The notes: generated by a model not told the origin, from the letters alone. Positions 28,075 through 38,140 are shown, numbered from the stretch's first letter. The stretch is 42,836 bases of DNA from Tepidibacter formicigenes DSM 15518 (GCF_900142235.1 NZ_FRAE01000018.1:1-42836), one strand, 5' to 3'. Numbers and translations are program-made.

Positions 28075-28103
28075 AGCAGCATAACTTTTTAAGTTATGCT
28101 GCT
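28075..28103 (-). terminator. hairpin between scfA and scfB
   Basis: A perfect 13-bp stem (AGCAGCATAACTT with its complement) and a three-base loop start 14 bases after the scfA stop, followed on the minus strand by TTTTCCTTTT. It probably ends most transcripts after scfA, so the peptide is made in excess of its maturase, with read-through supplying scfB and secDF. Confidence 0.85.
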
Positions 28104-28116
28104 AAAATATGTATAA

Positions 28117-28254
28117 TTATCTTTCACACTCTTGATTAGCTACTGTACAAGAAGTTTTACAAGCTGATTGGCATGAAGTTTGACATTCTCCACATCCACC
28201 TTTTTCTGCACTTTTCTTTAAAGTAGCTTTTGATAATGTTTTTACGTGCTTCAT
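28117..28254 (-). CDS. scfA: SCIFF precursor peptide (six Cys in forty-five)
   Basis: Reading the minus strand from the ATG at 28254 gives exactly 45 residues with six cysteines, at 21, 24, 28, 32, 36 and 43. This is the definition of the SCIFF family. The N-terminal leader is MKHVKTLSKATLKKS and the core begins at GGCGEC. Cys32 and Thr37, the pair joined by a thioether in the characterised ScfA, are both present. An AGGAGG site lies eight bases upstream. ScfB, encoded next, is its maturase. The biological role of the family is unknown. The peptide is near-universal in clostridia, so it is likely to be housekeeping rather than an antibiotic. Confidence 0.96.
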   Translation of the reverse strand: MKHVKTLSKATLKKSAEKGGCGECQTSCQSACKTSCTVANQECER

Positions 28255-28311
28255 AAGTATTCCCTCCTATAAAAAGATTCCTTATTGATTATACCACAAA
28301 TTTAGCATAAA

Positions 28312-28680
28312 TCAATCTTTTTTCATATTTACTCCAATAATTCCACCTATTCCCCCTGCTATAATGTCTAATAAAATTTTATAAATTATATTACCTTCAA
28401 ATTTAAAATTATCTTGAGCTAAAAAATATATAATTATTATGAAAAAAATATATAATGCACCAGATAATATACCATATAAAAATCCCTTTGAAGAATTTTT
28501 ATATGCCATATAAAATCCAGCACATGCAGCTCCTAGTGTAATTATTAACGATGTTACAATTGGTATAGTTGAAGATTTTAAAGGAGTATACGTTAAAAAT
28601 AAATTATAGATTAATATAAGAACTATTGTGACAAAGTAAGAATATCCCAAAGCCTTTAATAGCTTAGTAGCTTTACTCAT
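28312..28680 (-). CDS. small four-helix membrane protein, TIGR04086-like
   Basis: The protein has 122 residues with four membrane segments (about 12-32, 40-62, 68-88, 100-118) and a final NMKKD. It resembles the TIGR04086 family of clostridial membrane proteins found near SCIFF genes, so a role in peptide handling or export is possible but unproven. The start is the ATG at 28680, with GGAGGTG six bases before it. A GTG three codons earlier is part of that site. The Shine-Dalgarno sequence lies inside a hairpin arm. Confidence 0.8.
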   Translation of the reverse strand: MSKATKLLKALGYSYFVTIVLILIYNLFLTYTPLKSSTIPIVTSLIITLGAACAGFYMAYKNSSKGFLYGILSGALYIFFIIIIYFLAQDNFKFEGNIIYKILLDIIAGGIGGIIGVNMKKD

Positions 28681-28687
28681 AAAAAAC

Positions 28688-28725
28688 ACCTCCCTGTTTT
28701 TATAAAATTATATTCACAGGAAGGT
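28688..28725 (-). terminator. hairpin after yajC whose 3' arm contains the next gene's Shine-Dalgarno
   Basis: On the minus strand ACCTTCCTG pairs with CAGGGAGGT, a 9-bp stem with one wobble pair and a loop of about 20 bases. The 3' arm includes the GGAGGTG site of the gene at 28680, and a run of six T precedes its ATG. The hairpin can act as a terminator, as a translation block, or both. Confidence 0.6.
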
Positions 28726-28732
28726 TTTTAAA

Positions 28733-28996
28733 TTACTTATTTTTCATTTTTCCTATAGCCCATTTTTCAACATGAAGTCTTGTTTTATCTCCTCCAACTT
28801 CAACTGTAACCATATCTTCTGTTACGTTAAATATCTTTCCAACAAGTCCACCTATTGTAACTACTTCATCCCCAACTTTTAAGTTGGCTCTCATTTCTTT
28901 AAGCTCTTTATCTCTTTTTTGCTGAGGTCTTATAAGCAAGAAATAAAATATCCCTATAAAGGCAATAGACATTATTAACCCTGCATACTGCTGCAT
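28733..28996 (-). CDS. yajC: preprotein translocase subunit YajC
   Basis: This is a small single-span accessory subunit of the SecDF complex. The membrane segment (about 7-23) is followed by the conserved LLIRPQQKRDKELKEM and LKVGDEVVTIGGLVGK, with a short beta-rich cytoplasmic tail. The length is 87 residues. The ATG at 28996 has a GGAGG site. The two 12-base tandem copies of ATTAAATTCAAC at 29026-29049 lie between it and tgt. Confidence 0.96.
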   Translation of the reverse strand: MQQYAGLIMSIAFIGIFYFLLIRPQQKRDKELKEMRANLKVGDEVVTIGGLVGKIFNVTEDMVTVEVGGDKTRLHVEKWAIGKMKNK

Positions 28997-29071
28997 ATCA
29001 AATCCTCCTCTATATATTTTTTAATATTAAATTCAACATTAAATTCAACTTTTATTTTTAAATTCCTTCTT

Positions 29072-30608
<1,537 letters not shown>

Positions 30609-30627
30609 CTACTTACCTCTTTAAATC

Positions 30628-31650
30628 TTATTTTATAAACATTGCATCTCCAAAGCTAAAAAATCTATACTTTTCATCAACTGCTGTATTATAAGCATTT
30701 AATATATTTTCTTTCCCAGTTAAAGCTCCTACAAGCATTATAAGAGTTGATTCTGGAAGATGAAAGTTAGTTATTAATGCATCTACTACTTTAAATTCAT
30801 ATCCAGGATATATAAATATATCTGTCCATCCACTTTTTGCTTGTAATACTCCATCTTCATTAGCAACTGACTCTAAAGTTCTACAGCTTGTAGTTCCAAC
30901 TGGTATTATTCTTCCACCTTGCTTTTTGCAGTTATTTATTTTATCTGCCTCTTCTTTCTCTATAGTATAAAATTCAGAATGCATTTTATGCTCTAATATA
31001 TTTTCTACCTTCACAGGTCTAAATGTTCCAAGCCCTACATGAAGTGTAACAAAAGCAATTTCTACTCCTTTTTGCTTTATTTTCTCTAAAAGTTCTTTTG
31101 TAAAATGAAGCCCCGCAGTAGGAGCCGCTGCTGAACCTTCGTGCTTAGAATAAACTGTTTGATATCGTTCTTTATCTTCTAGCTTTTCAGTTATATATGG
31201 TGGAAGAGGCATACTTCCAAGTTCATCTAGTATTTCTTCAAACACTCCATCATAACTAAATTTTACAATTCTTGCACCTTCTTCTCCTATATCTATTACT
31301 TGGGCAATTAATTTATTTCCAAACGAAAATTTAGCACCTATTTTGGCTCTTTTACCAGGTTTAACAAGAACCTCCCAAGTATCTATATCTATTCTTTTTA
31401 AAAGTAAAAATTCCATTTTACCCTTTGTCTCTAACTTTTCACCTATAAGTCTTGCTGGAAGTACTCTTGTATTGTTTAAAACTAAACAATCTCCTTCTTT
31501 TAAATAATCAAGTACATCCTTAAATATTTTATGCTCAATTTCTCCTGTATTCTTATCAAGTACCATAAGTCTTGATTCATCTCTTTTTTCTAAAGGTTTT
31601 TGAGCTATTAGTTCTTCTGGCAAATTAAAATAAAAATCACTTGTCTTCAA
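30628..31650 (-). CDS. queA: S-adenosylmethionine:tRNA ribosyltransferase-isomerase
   Basis: This enzyme adds the epoxycyclopentanediol ring from the ribose of SAM to preQ1 in tRNA, making epoxyqueuosine. Family stretches [22 protein letters not shown] and [15 protein letters not shown] are present. The length is 340 residues. It sits between the SpoIID-like gene and the PsiE-like gene. With tgt it gives the late half of queuosine synthesis; the preQ1 genes are not in the window. Confidence 0.97.
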   Translation of the reverse strand: MKTSDFYFNLPEELIAQKPLEKRDESRLMVLDKNTGEIEHKIFKDVLDYLKEGDCLVLNNTRVLPARLIGEKLETKGKMEFLLLKRIDIDTWEVLVKPGKRAKIGAKFSFGNKLIAQVIDIGEEGARIVKFSYDGVFEEILDELGSMPLPPYITEKLEDKERYQTVYSKHEGSAAAPTAGLHFTKELLEKIKQKGVEIAFVTLHVGLGTFRPVKVENILEHKMHSEFYTIEKEEADKINNCKKQGGRIIPVGTTSCRTLESVANEDGVLQAKSGWTDIFIYPGYEFKVVDALITNFHLPESTLIMLVGALTGKENILNAYNTAVDEKYRFFSFGDAMFIK

Positions 31651-31664
31651 ATTAAACTTCCTTT

Positions 31665-33242
31665 CTAATCTTGAATTTCAATACCTGTATAATAATGCCT
31701 TAAAATATCTTCATAGGAAAATCCACTTTCAGCCATTTTTTTTGCACCCCATTGGCTCATGCCAAGGCCATGGCCCCACCCATGTCCATTTAAAATATAT
31801 CTTTTTACACTTTGTTCAGAGAAAATAATTTCTTTAATCTTATTATATCCTTTTAAGTATATATTAGTATTTTCATCTATATCTTTTATTCCATCAGAAG
31901 TTATAATTTTTGCATTTGATATATCTTTTATTTCTTCACTTCCTTTAGATGAATATATAAAGAAACTATTACCTCCATTAGAATCTCCTTCTTTTACAAT
32001 CTCAAACCAATTACTTTTAAGCCCTAATATACTTCTAGCAGAAGATTTAGTATACTCTTTTTCTCCTTCAGTTCCTATGAATTTCAAGCTTAAAACTCTT
32101 CCATTTTCAGATAATTTTTCTATCTTAATGTCTAAAAGTTCTCCTATATCTACTTTATTTTGAGATAGTTTATTTTGTATATCGTTTTTAGTAAACGATA
32201 CGCTCCAGTTATCATTTGGATATCCTATAGAGTAAGAATCCTCAACGCCTCTTAAATATGGTACTTTATTAGACCATATATTTTCAGAGTTTTCAGTTCT
32301 TCCTCCACTATTTGAATGATAAAGAGCATCTACGATTTTACCATTATAAACCATAATTTTATTTTTAGTTTCATCTACTGCTTTATTGCTGTTAGGATGC
32401 TCTGCATCATATCCTCCATAAACCTGACTATATGTATCATTAGTTAAGTCAAAACCATAATTCTTATATTTTCCCATATTCATTATTGCATAATTTCTAG
32501 CAGCAACCGCCTGAGCTTTTAGAGCTTCTATATGCCAACTTCCTGACATTTCCTTTGGTACAACTCCATATAAATACTCATCAAGCTTCAATCTATTAAT
32601 AACCGTCATATTGCTGTTATTTATTCTTTTAAATATAATACTTCCTCTATATTTTTTTCCATCAACAGAAATAGGATTATCTTCTAAACTATATATACCT
32701 ATATCTTCACTTGAATCATACAAAAATATTGTATCTCCACCTTCATTTAAAATTTGAATTAAATTATCATCCGAACTAACTATTTCAAAGGTGTAGTGTG
32801 AAAAACTTTCCTCAAGCTCTTCTTTTCCCTCTAAACATTCTTCCTCTTCCAAATAACTTCCTAAATATATTTTAAATTTACCATCATAAAATATATATGT
32901 ATTTAAATCTTCATTTTCTAAATCATTTTTTAAGTTTAAAGCCTCTTCTATTGTATCAAACTCATCTTCAATTTTTATGTAATATAAAGCCTGTTCATTT
33001 TTGATTTCAATAGAATTATCATTAATATGAATCAAATCGTATATATGTTCATCCATTATAAGACCTATTTTAAAACCACTACTAGACTTTAAATCAACAC
33101 TTGAAGGAGCTGAATTCCCATATTTAAGTCCTATTTTTATATACTCAGGTATACTAACACTTGCAAATGAATTAAAAGGAAATAAAGTAGTTAAAAAGAA
33201 CACAATAACTATATTAACAAATTTAGGTTTATATTTCCACAT
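31665..33242 (-). CDS. secreted SpoIID/LytB-domain protein with SPOR-like region
   Basis: A signal peptide (about 1-28, ending near SFAS) precedes a region around residues 70-160 with SPOR-like beta-alpha repeats ([17 protein letters not shown]-type). A SpoIID domain then follows (about 195-525) with [27 protein letters not shown] and [14 protein letters not shown]. SpoIID proteins are lytic transglycosylases that trim peptidoglycan stripped of stem peptides during engulfment. This copy, in the ruv-queA cluster rather than the spoIID-spoIIQ locus, is likely a paralogue acting in wall remodelling. The ATG at 33242 has a GGGGG site. Confidence 0.88.
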   Translation of the reverse strand: MWKYKPKFVNIVIVFFLTTLFPFNSFASVSIPEYIKIGLKYGNSAPSSVDLKSSSGFKIGLIMDEHIYDLIHINDNSIEIKNEQALYYIKIEDEFDTIEEALNLKNDLENEDLNTYIFYDGKFKIYLGSYLEEEECLEGKEELEESFSHYTFEIVSSDDNLIQILNEGGDTIFLYDSSEDIGIYSLEDNPISVDGKKYRGSIIFKRINNSNMTVINRLKLDEYLYGVVPKEMSGSWHIEALKAQAVAARNYAIMNMGKYKNYGFDLTNDTYSQVYGGYDAEHPNSNKAVDETKNKIMVYNGKIVDALYHSNSGGRTENSENIWSNKVPYLRGVEDSYSIGYPNDNWSVSFTKNDIQNKLSQNKVDIGELLDIKIEKLSENGRVLSLKFIGTEGEKEYTKSSARSILGLKSNWFEIVKEGDSNGGNSFFIYSSKGSEEIKDISNAKIITSDGIKDIDENTNIYLKGYNKIKEIIFSEQSVKRYILNGHGWGHGLGMSQWGAKKMAESGFSYEDILRHYYTGIEIQD

Positions 33243-33279
33243 TTTATGTCCCCCATCATCTAGAAAAAATATTTACTCC

Positions 33280-34287
33280 CTACCTCTCATAAGGAATATC
33301 AAAGTGTTTATATGCACTAGGTGTTGCTACTCTTCCTCTTGGACTTCTGTTAATAAATCCAAGCTGTATTAAATAAGGTTCATACACATCCTCTATAGTA
33401 TTTCTATCTTCCCCTGTTGCAGCAGCTAGTGTATCAAGCCCAACAGGACCACCATTAAATTTTTGTATAATAGTTAGCATTAGCTTTTTATCTACATAAT
33501 CAAGCCCAAGCTTATCTATTTCTAAAAGTTCAAGTGCTGATTTTGCTATTTCACTAGTAATTACTCCATCTCCTTTAACCTGAGCGTAATCTCTAACCCT
33601 TTTTAGTAGTCTATTTGCAATTCTAGGGGTTCCCCTAGACCTTCTTCCTATTTCAATTGCTGCATTTTCATCTATAGGAGCATTTAATATTTTTGCAGAT
33701 CTTTTTACTATACTAGAAAGTTCCTCAATTTTATATAAGTCTAATTTACATATAACTCCAAACCTATCTCTTAAAGGAGATGTTAACATTCCCGCTCTTG
33801 TTGTAGCTCCAATTAAAGTGAATTTAGGAAGATCTAACCTTATAGATCTTGCAGAAGGGCCTTTCCCTATTATTATGTCAAGACAAAAATCCTCCATGGC
33901 AGGATAAAGCACTTCCTCTACAGTTCTATTTATTCTATGAATCTCATCTATAAATAAAACATCATTTTCATTTAAATTAGTTAAAATAGCAGCTAAATCC
34001 CCAGCTCTCTCTATTGCAGGACCTGAAGTTATTCTAACATTTACTCCCATCTCATTTGCTATTATAGTAGATAATGTTGTTTTTCCAAGTCCAGGAGGTC
34101 CATATAAAAGAACATGATCAAGCTGTTCATTTCTAACTTTTGCAGCTTCAATGAATATTTTGAGCTTTTCCTTTGCTTTTTCTTGCCCTAAGTATTCATC
34201 AAGATTTTTAGGCCTTAAACTACTTTCTATATCTATATCTTCATTTTTCATTCCAGATGTTATAATTCTATCTTCTTCAATAAACAT
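33280..34287 (-). CDS. ruvB: Holliday junction branch migration ATPase RuvB
   Basis: This is the AAA+ motor that, with RuvA, migrates Holliday junctions. Walker [10 protein letters not shown] (about 64-72), Walker B LFIDEIHR and the C-terminal winged helix ([15 protein letters not shown]) are present. The 335-residue length is typical. It lies 18 bases after ruvA. Confidence 0.98.
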   Translation of the reverse strand: MFIEEDRIITSGMKNEDIDIESSLRPKNLDEYLGQEKAKEKLKIFIEAAKVRNEQLDHVLLYGPPGLGKTTLSTIIANEMGVNVRITSGPAIERAGDLAAILTNLNENDVLFIDEIHRINRTVEEVLYPAMEDFCLDIIIGKGPSARSIRLDLPKFTLIGATTRAGMLTSPLRDRFGVICKLDLYKIEELSSIVKRSAKILNAPIDENAAIEIGRRSRGTPRIANRLLKRVRDYAQVKGDGVITSEIAKSALELLEIDKLGLDYVDKKLMLTIIQKFNGGPVGLDTLAAATGEDRNTIEDVYEPYLIQLGFINRSPRGRVATPSAYKHFDIPYER

Positions 34288-34305
34288 CTATATCCCTCTT
34301 TCCAA

Positions 34306-34899
34306 TTATTTCATCAAATATGCAAGACATTTTTTAATAAGTTCTTCTGTTTCAAAGCAATTTTTCTTACACTTATTTACTGCTTCCTTAGATTCTGCTA
34401 ATGAATAGCCTAAAGCTACTAAAGCCTGTACAGCTTCTTCAGTTTTTAAAGGAACTTTGTTTATATTAGTAAGTAATGTAGGTTCAAACTCAACATTATT
34501 TTTATCTATTTTATCTTTTAACTCAAGAACCAATCTTTCTGCAGTTTTTTTACCAACACCAGGTGCCTTAGAAAGTGCACTTACATCCTCGCTTAATATA
34601 TAAGCTCCTAATTTTTTAGGCTCTGCAAATGATAAAATTCCTAAAGCCACTTTTGGTCCAATTTTTGAAACAGAATTTAAAAGTTCATACATTTTAAGTT
34701 CTTCTTTAGTCTTAAATCCATAAATACTCATATCATCTTCTCTTACTACTAGCTTTGTATATACCTTCACTTCTTCTCCTTTTTTTATATCACATATAGT
34801 ATTTTGAGAAGTATTTATTTTATATCCTATTCCAGAGCATTCTACAACAATATAATCTATATTAATTTCTTCTAATATACCCTTTATATACTTATACAT
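34306..34899 (-). CDS. ruvA: Holliday junction DNA helicase subunit RuvA
   Basis: This is the tetrameric junction-binding protein that loads RuvB. It has an OB-fold N-terminal domain starting MYKYIKGILEEI, helix-hairpin-helix motifs (LSKAPGVGKKTAERLVLEL near 108-126) and a C-terminal RuvB-binding helix bundle (about 150-197). The ATG at 34899 has an AGGAGG site nine bases after the ruvC stop. Confidence 0.98.
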   Translation of the reverse strand: MYKYIKGILEEINIDYIVVECSGIGYKINTSQNTICDIKKGEEVKVYTKLVVREDDMSIYGFKTKEELKMYELLNSVSKIGPKVALGILSFAEPKKLGAYILSEDVSALSKAPGVGKKTAERLVLELKDKIDKNNVEFEPTLLTNINKVPLKTEEAVQALVALGYSLAESKEAVNKCKKNCFETEELIKKCLAYLMK

Positions 34900-34908
34900 A
34901 TGTTCCTC

Positions 34909-35397
34909 CTAAAATATCATTTTTTCAAATTTATTTGAATGACAATGGCATATTGCAACAGCCAAAGCATCAGCAACATCATCAGGCTTTGGAATTTTAT
35001 CTAAATTAAGTAATGATTTTACCATACTCTGAACTTGAAACTTCTCTGCTCTTCCATAGCCAACAACACCTTGCTTTACTTGAAGAGGGGTGTATTCATA
35101 TGTTTTAATATTATTATGAGCACATGCAAGCATTGCAACTCCTCTTGCTTGTGCTACAGTTATAGCTGTTTTTACATTTTTGTTAAAAAACAATTCTTCT
35201 ATTCCAATTTCATCTACATTATACTGTTTAATTAAAGTATCTACTCCCTTATAAATTCTTTCTAGCCTTTGAAGAGTGCTTAGTTTTGAAGATGTTTGCA
35301 CAGAGCCATAGTCAATAACTCTAAATTTATTTCCTTTATATTCTACAATACCATAACCTAATATTGCAATTCCTGGGTCAATTCCTAGTACTATCAT
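34909..35397 (-). CDS. ruvC: Holliday junction resolvase RuvC
   Basis: This is a dimeric endonuclease that cuts Holliday junctions. The catalytic Asp7 lies in IVLGIDPG, Glu in IGIEELFF, and the C-terminal [13 protein letters not shown] supplies the last acidic residues. The start is the ATG at 35397 with a GGGAG site, giving 162 residues; an upstream in-frame extension of ten codons lacks a site. A TATAAT lies some 30-40 bases before the start, so the long ruvC-to-secF block probably begins here. Confidence 0.97.
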   Translation of the reverse strand: MIVLGIDPGIAILGYGIVEYKGNKFRVIDYGSVQTSSKLSTLQRLERIYKGVDTLIKQYNVDEIGIEELFFNKNVKTAITVAQARGVAMLACAHNNIKTYEYTPLQVKQGVVGYGRAEKFQVQSMVKSLLNLDKIPKPDDVADALAVAICHCHSNKFEKMIF

Positions 35398-35490
35398 TAT
35401 CTCATCTCCCAAACATATATTCCACATAATTATATAATACTTTAATCATTTGTTCTAGTTAAATTAAACAACAGTTTATTTATAAAATTA

Positions 35491-35543
35491 AAAAGTCTAA
35501 TATTGTTTTTGTCTCATTAGAGTAAAAACAATATTAGACTTTT
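35491..35543 (-). terminator. terminator of the BofC-like gene
   Basis: A perfect 20-bp stem starts AAAAGTCTAATATTGTTTTT and ends AGACTTTT, around a 13-base loop, with a T-run beyond. It starts about 15 bases after the stop codon at 35559. Confidence 0.92.
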
Positions 35544-35558
35544 ATAATTAAAATAATA

Positions 35559-36134
35559 TTAACTTCCAAAATCCTCTAGCCTTTGATTTACTTCTTCTAG
35601 AGAATCTAATACCAAACCTGCTTTAATTTGTTCTTGATCTATTGAAGGCAGAGACGTTACAGTAAACTCAGTTTTTTCAACAAGATTTTTATTTCCATTT
35701 TCGTCATACTTATAAATAATTATATATCCATTTTCTTCTATCATCTCGTAATGTTTATCACAATAGCTGTCTATTTCCTTAACAAGCTCTACTCCTTTTT
35801 CACTAAAGCTTATTAATCTCCAATCAGGATAATTAAATTTTATATACTCCTTTAATTTCTTTTCATTAAATCCAACTACAGCGTCAGGTACTTTTTCTTC
35901 TTTTACATTTACATGTTCACATTTAGTGTATTTTATTGTGAACTTTAATTTAGAATCCTTCTTTAATATAACTTCATTTTCTTTGCTGTCAGTATCTGCC
36001 ACAATAGGTTTTATAACCTGCTTATCCTCATTTTCTCTATTTTCAAGAAATTTTCCTATGTAAAATCCTCCAACAAGCATAATAAAAGCAATGATTAAAA
36101 TAGGAATCTTAGAAGATCTTTTTTTCTCAAACAT
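35559..36134 (-). CDS. BofC C-terminal-domain protein, membrane-anchored
   Basis: The protein has 191 residues. A single membrane segment (about 10-28) is followed by an acidic linker and a C-terminal region (about 125-190) resembling the BofC C-terminal domain, with HYEMIEENGYIIIYKYDENG and TEFTVTSLPSIDQEQIKAGL. In Bacillus subtilis, BofC is a forespore intermembrane protein that delays SpoIVB-triggered sigma-K activation, and bofC lies near ruvAB-queA-tgt there too. That conserved neighbourhood supports the call. Unlike Bacillus BofC, this N-terminus is a plain signal anchor. The role in sigma-K timing is inferred only. Confidence 0.72.
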   Translation of the reverse strand: MFEKKRSSKIPILIIAFIMLVGGFYIGKFLENRENEDKQVIKPIVADTDSKENEVILKKDSKLKFTIKYTKCEHVNVKEEKVPDAVVGFNEKKLKEYIKFNYPDWRLISFSEKGVELVKEIDSYCDKHYEMIEENGYIIIYKYDENGNKNLVEKTEFTVTSLPSIDQEQIKAGLVLDSLEEVNQRLEDFGS

Positions 36135-36135
36135 A

Positions 36136-36163
36136 AAAATAACCTCCTTTTAGAGGTTATTTT
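36136..36163 (-). promoter_or_regulatory. hairpin enclosing the Shine-Dalgarno of the BofC-like gene
   Basis: On the minus strand an 11-bp perfect stem (AAAATAACCTC paired with GAGGTTATTTT) has a six-base loop. The GGAGG site straddles the loop and the 3' arm, and the ATG begins directly after the T-run. It can hide the ribosome site and also looks like a terminator for the gene upstream. Confidence 0.65.
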
Positions 36164-36204
36164 ATCCAACATTTTTTTATTTATACAAAATTTTCTAAGA
36201 AATA

Positions 36205-36399
36205 TTATTCTATTCCCTCATTTAATTTATTTAATAGTTCATCTAAATCTATTCCATGAACTGCTGCAGCTTGTTCTAAACTTTCCATTTGAGCAGATGG
36301 GCATCCTAAACATCCCATTCCAAATCCCATTAGTATAGGTGCTGCATTTGGGTTAATTCTTAAAACTTCAGAAATTAACGTATCCTTTGTTATTTTCAT
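36205..36399 (-). CDS. DUF1858 redox-disulfide-type small protein
   Basis: This is a 64-residue protein of the DUF1858 family (hybrid-cluster-protein-associated disulfide domain). A Cys pair CLGC sits at residues 30-33 after the motif [15 protein letters not shown]. Such domains are thought to handle redox or sulfur chemistry. The ATG has an AAGGAGG site. It lies about 70 bases after a siroheme-reductase-like gene, suggesting a linked redox role. Confidence 0.9.
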   Translation of the reverse strand: MKITKDTLISEVLRINPNAAPILMGFGMGCLGCPSAQMESLEQAAAVHGIDLDELLNKLNEGIE

Positions 36400-36459
36400 A
36401 ATTAAAAACCTCCTTTTTTATTATCTAATATTATATTATCATATTTATATATATTTATC

Positions 36460-36475
36460 AGTAACAAATGTTACT
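36460..36475. promoter_or_regulatory. interrupted palindrome before the DUF1858 gene
   Basis: AGTAACA and TGTTACT are separated by two bases. The palindrome overlaps the stop codon of the reductase-like gene and lies near a possible TTGTTA-N18-TATGAT promoter for the DUF1858 gene. It could be an operator; it lacks a T-run, so it is not a good terminator. Confidence 0.35.
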
Positions 36476-37145
36476 TTAATGATAAATCTACTTTATCTAA
36501 AACATCATTTCTAAACTTATCTATTCCTATTCTGTCTATAAAAAAGCCCAGTTTTTCTCCCATTTCTGCATTTTCTGTATAGTATTCTAAAATACATTTT
36601 ACTAAATTAAAAGCATCTTCTTCACTTAATTTACTAGCGATTATATCAGACATTCTCTGGTGAAATCCAGCACTTCCTCCTGCTGTAACTATAAATCCAT
36701 CTGTATCGGCTATTACTCCCACATCTTTTGAGTAAACACTAGTACAAGCATTTCTACATCCAGCAACACCTATTTTGGTTCTGTTTGGCATACTAGCTCC
36801 ATGGAAATTTTTACTTATTTTCATTCCTATCCCTATTGTATTATATTTTGACCTTTTACAAAACCCTGCTGGACACATTTCTACATTTTTAACTGAATAC
36901 TGATTTTTAACAGCTGGCTCCATCCCTAATTCTTCCCATATATTAGATAAATCTTCTTGCTTCAAATTAGTTATCATTATTCTTTGACCTGATGTTATTT
37001 TTAATACCCCATTATACTTTTGTGCAACATCAGCTATTTTTTTTAATATTTCAGGAGTTACAAATCCTCCTGGTATATGAGGGGTTATTGCAAATCTTCT
37101 TTTCCCATCTATTATTTTTTGTAAGTTTCCAAAATGATTTCCCAT
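36471..37145 (-). CDS. nitrite/sulfite reductase-like siroheme/4Fe-4S protein
   Basis: This is a 224-residue protein with the nitrite/sulfite reductase ferredoxin-like half domain (about 20-85). The 4Fe-4S/siroheme cysteines follow as CPAGFC (C91, C96) and CRNAC (C130, C134). It is about half the length of a full assimilatory reductase and lacks other subunits, so it may be a stand-alone reductase or a siroheme-binding redox protein. The start is the ATG at 37145, six bases after GAGGTG; a GTG three codons earlier overlaps that site. Confidence 0.85.
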   Translation of the reverse strand: MGNHFGNLQKIIDGKRRFAITPHIPGGFVTPEILKKIADVAQKYNGVLKITSGQRIMITNLKQEDLSNIWEELGMEPAVKNQYSVKNVEMCPAGFCKRSKYNTIGIGMKISKNFHGASMPNRTKIGVAGCRNACTSVYSKDVGVIADTDGFIVTAGGSAGFHQRMSDIIASKLSEEDAFNLVKCILEYYTENAEMGEKLGFFIDRIGIDKFRNDVLDKVDLSLK

Positions 37146-37211
37146 TATTGTCACCTCTTTTTTATATATTATATCTATAGTTATGTTTATCCTTTAGAAT
37201 TTTTATAAAAT

Positions 37212-38126
37212 CTATTTAGTAATTATATCGTATCTATATACTTTATATATTTCATCAGCACTATCTTTTTTATACTGTTTAAATTCTATAGTTAATTTTC
37301 CTTCTTTTAATGTTTTAAATTTCCATGTATGAATCTCATCATTATCCCTTTTTTCTATACTTTCTGATATTAATTCAACAATATTATTTTCATCATTACA
37401 AATTAAACTATATTCTGTTCCTTTAGCTTGAGGTAAATCTACTGTTATAATATCACCAATAGTTACAACTTTCTCTTCACTTGTAATTAAATTAGTATTT
37501 AATCTAAATACAGCTGGTTCCACATTATTTGGTAGTAAACCTATTTGATTAACATTCTTTTCAATTTTTTCATTTTTAATTTTAGATTCTTTAGCTTCAA
37601 ATGTAGCTATATTTATATCATTTTTATCTTTATTTACCTCTTGTTCATTTCTTTTATAATCTTTATTTTGCTTTACATTAGATTTTTTTACAATTTTCTG
37701 CTCTGTATTTAGGTTTTTATCTTCAACTACTTCAGATTCATCATTACTTGCAATGCTTATTTCTTCTTTGATATCTATATTTTCTTGTGCAATATTATCT
37801 ATTTTTTGGGCATTATTAAAAACATGCACACTAAATGCTATAATAGTTACAGAAGCTACTATAAATAAATATTTTGTCCAATTTGATTTTTTATTGTTCT
37901 GATCTCTTTCTTTTTCTAATTTCTCTCGCAGTATTTTATCGTAATTATCAGGCAAAGGAACTTCTTCTATATCATTTAAACTTTGTATAATATTAATCAT
38001 TTCATTGTATTTATTTTTACAATCTATGCAATTAGTTAAATGTATTTCAAATTCTTTTTTTTCAGAATCATTTAATATTCCATCTACATAATATGAAATA
38101 TTTTCATTAAATTTATTACAATCCAT
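37212..38126 (-). CDS. anti-sigma factor with zinc-finger, one membrane span and outer beta domain
   Basis: The N-terminal zf-HC2 type anti-sigma domain has Cys3 and the H-x3-C-x2-C set (His29, Cys33, Cys36). A membrane span lies at about 86-103. It is followed by a long Lys/Asn/Glu linker and an outer domain (about 215-304). The gene follows the ECF sigma gene after 14 bases, so it should bind and hold that sigma at the membrane. The outer domain has the pattern VTIGDIITVDLPQA, GTEYSL, HTWKFKTLKEGKLTIEF, YKVYRYDI. To my reading this resembles chagasin-type (I42) protease inhibitors, though their TTGY loop is replaced by KGTEY. That comparison is inference. Confidence 0.85.
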   Translation of the reverse strand: MDCNKFNENISYYVDGILNDSEKKEFEIHLTNCIDCKNKYNEMINIIQSLNDIEEVPLPDNYDKILREKLEKERDQNNKKSNWTKYLFIVASVTIIAFSVHVFNNAQKIDNIAQENIDIKEEISIASNDESEVVEDKNLNTEQKIVKKSNVKQNKDYKRNEQEVNKDKNDINIATFEAKESKIKNEKIEKNVNQIGLLPNNVEPAVFRLNTNLITSEEKVVTIGDIITVDLPQAKGTEYSLICNDENNIVELISESIEKRDNDEIHTWKFKTLKEGKLTIEFKQYKKDSADEIYKVYRYDIITK

Positions 38127-38140
38127 TTTTACCCTCCTTT

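Noticed and set aside
29026-29049. Two 12-base tandem copies of ATTAAATTCAAC between yajC and tgt
   Set aside because: There are only two units and no spacer structure, so it is simple slippage and not a CRISPR array or operator.
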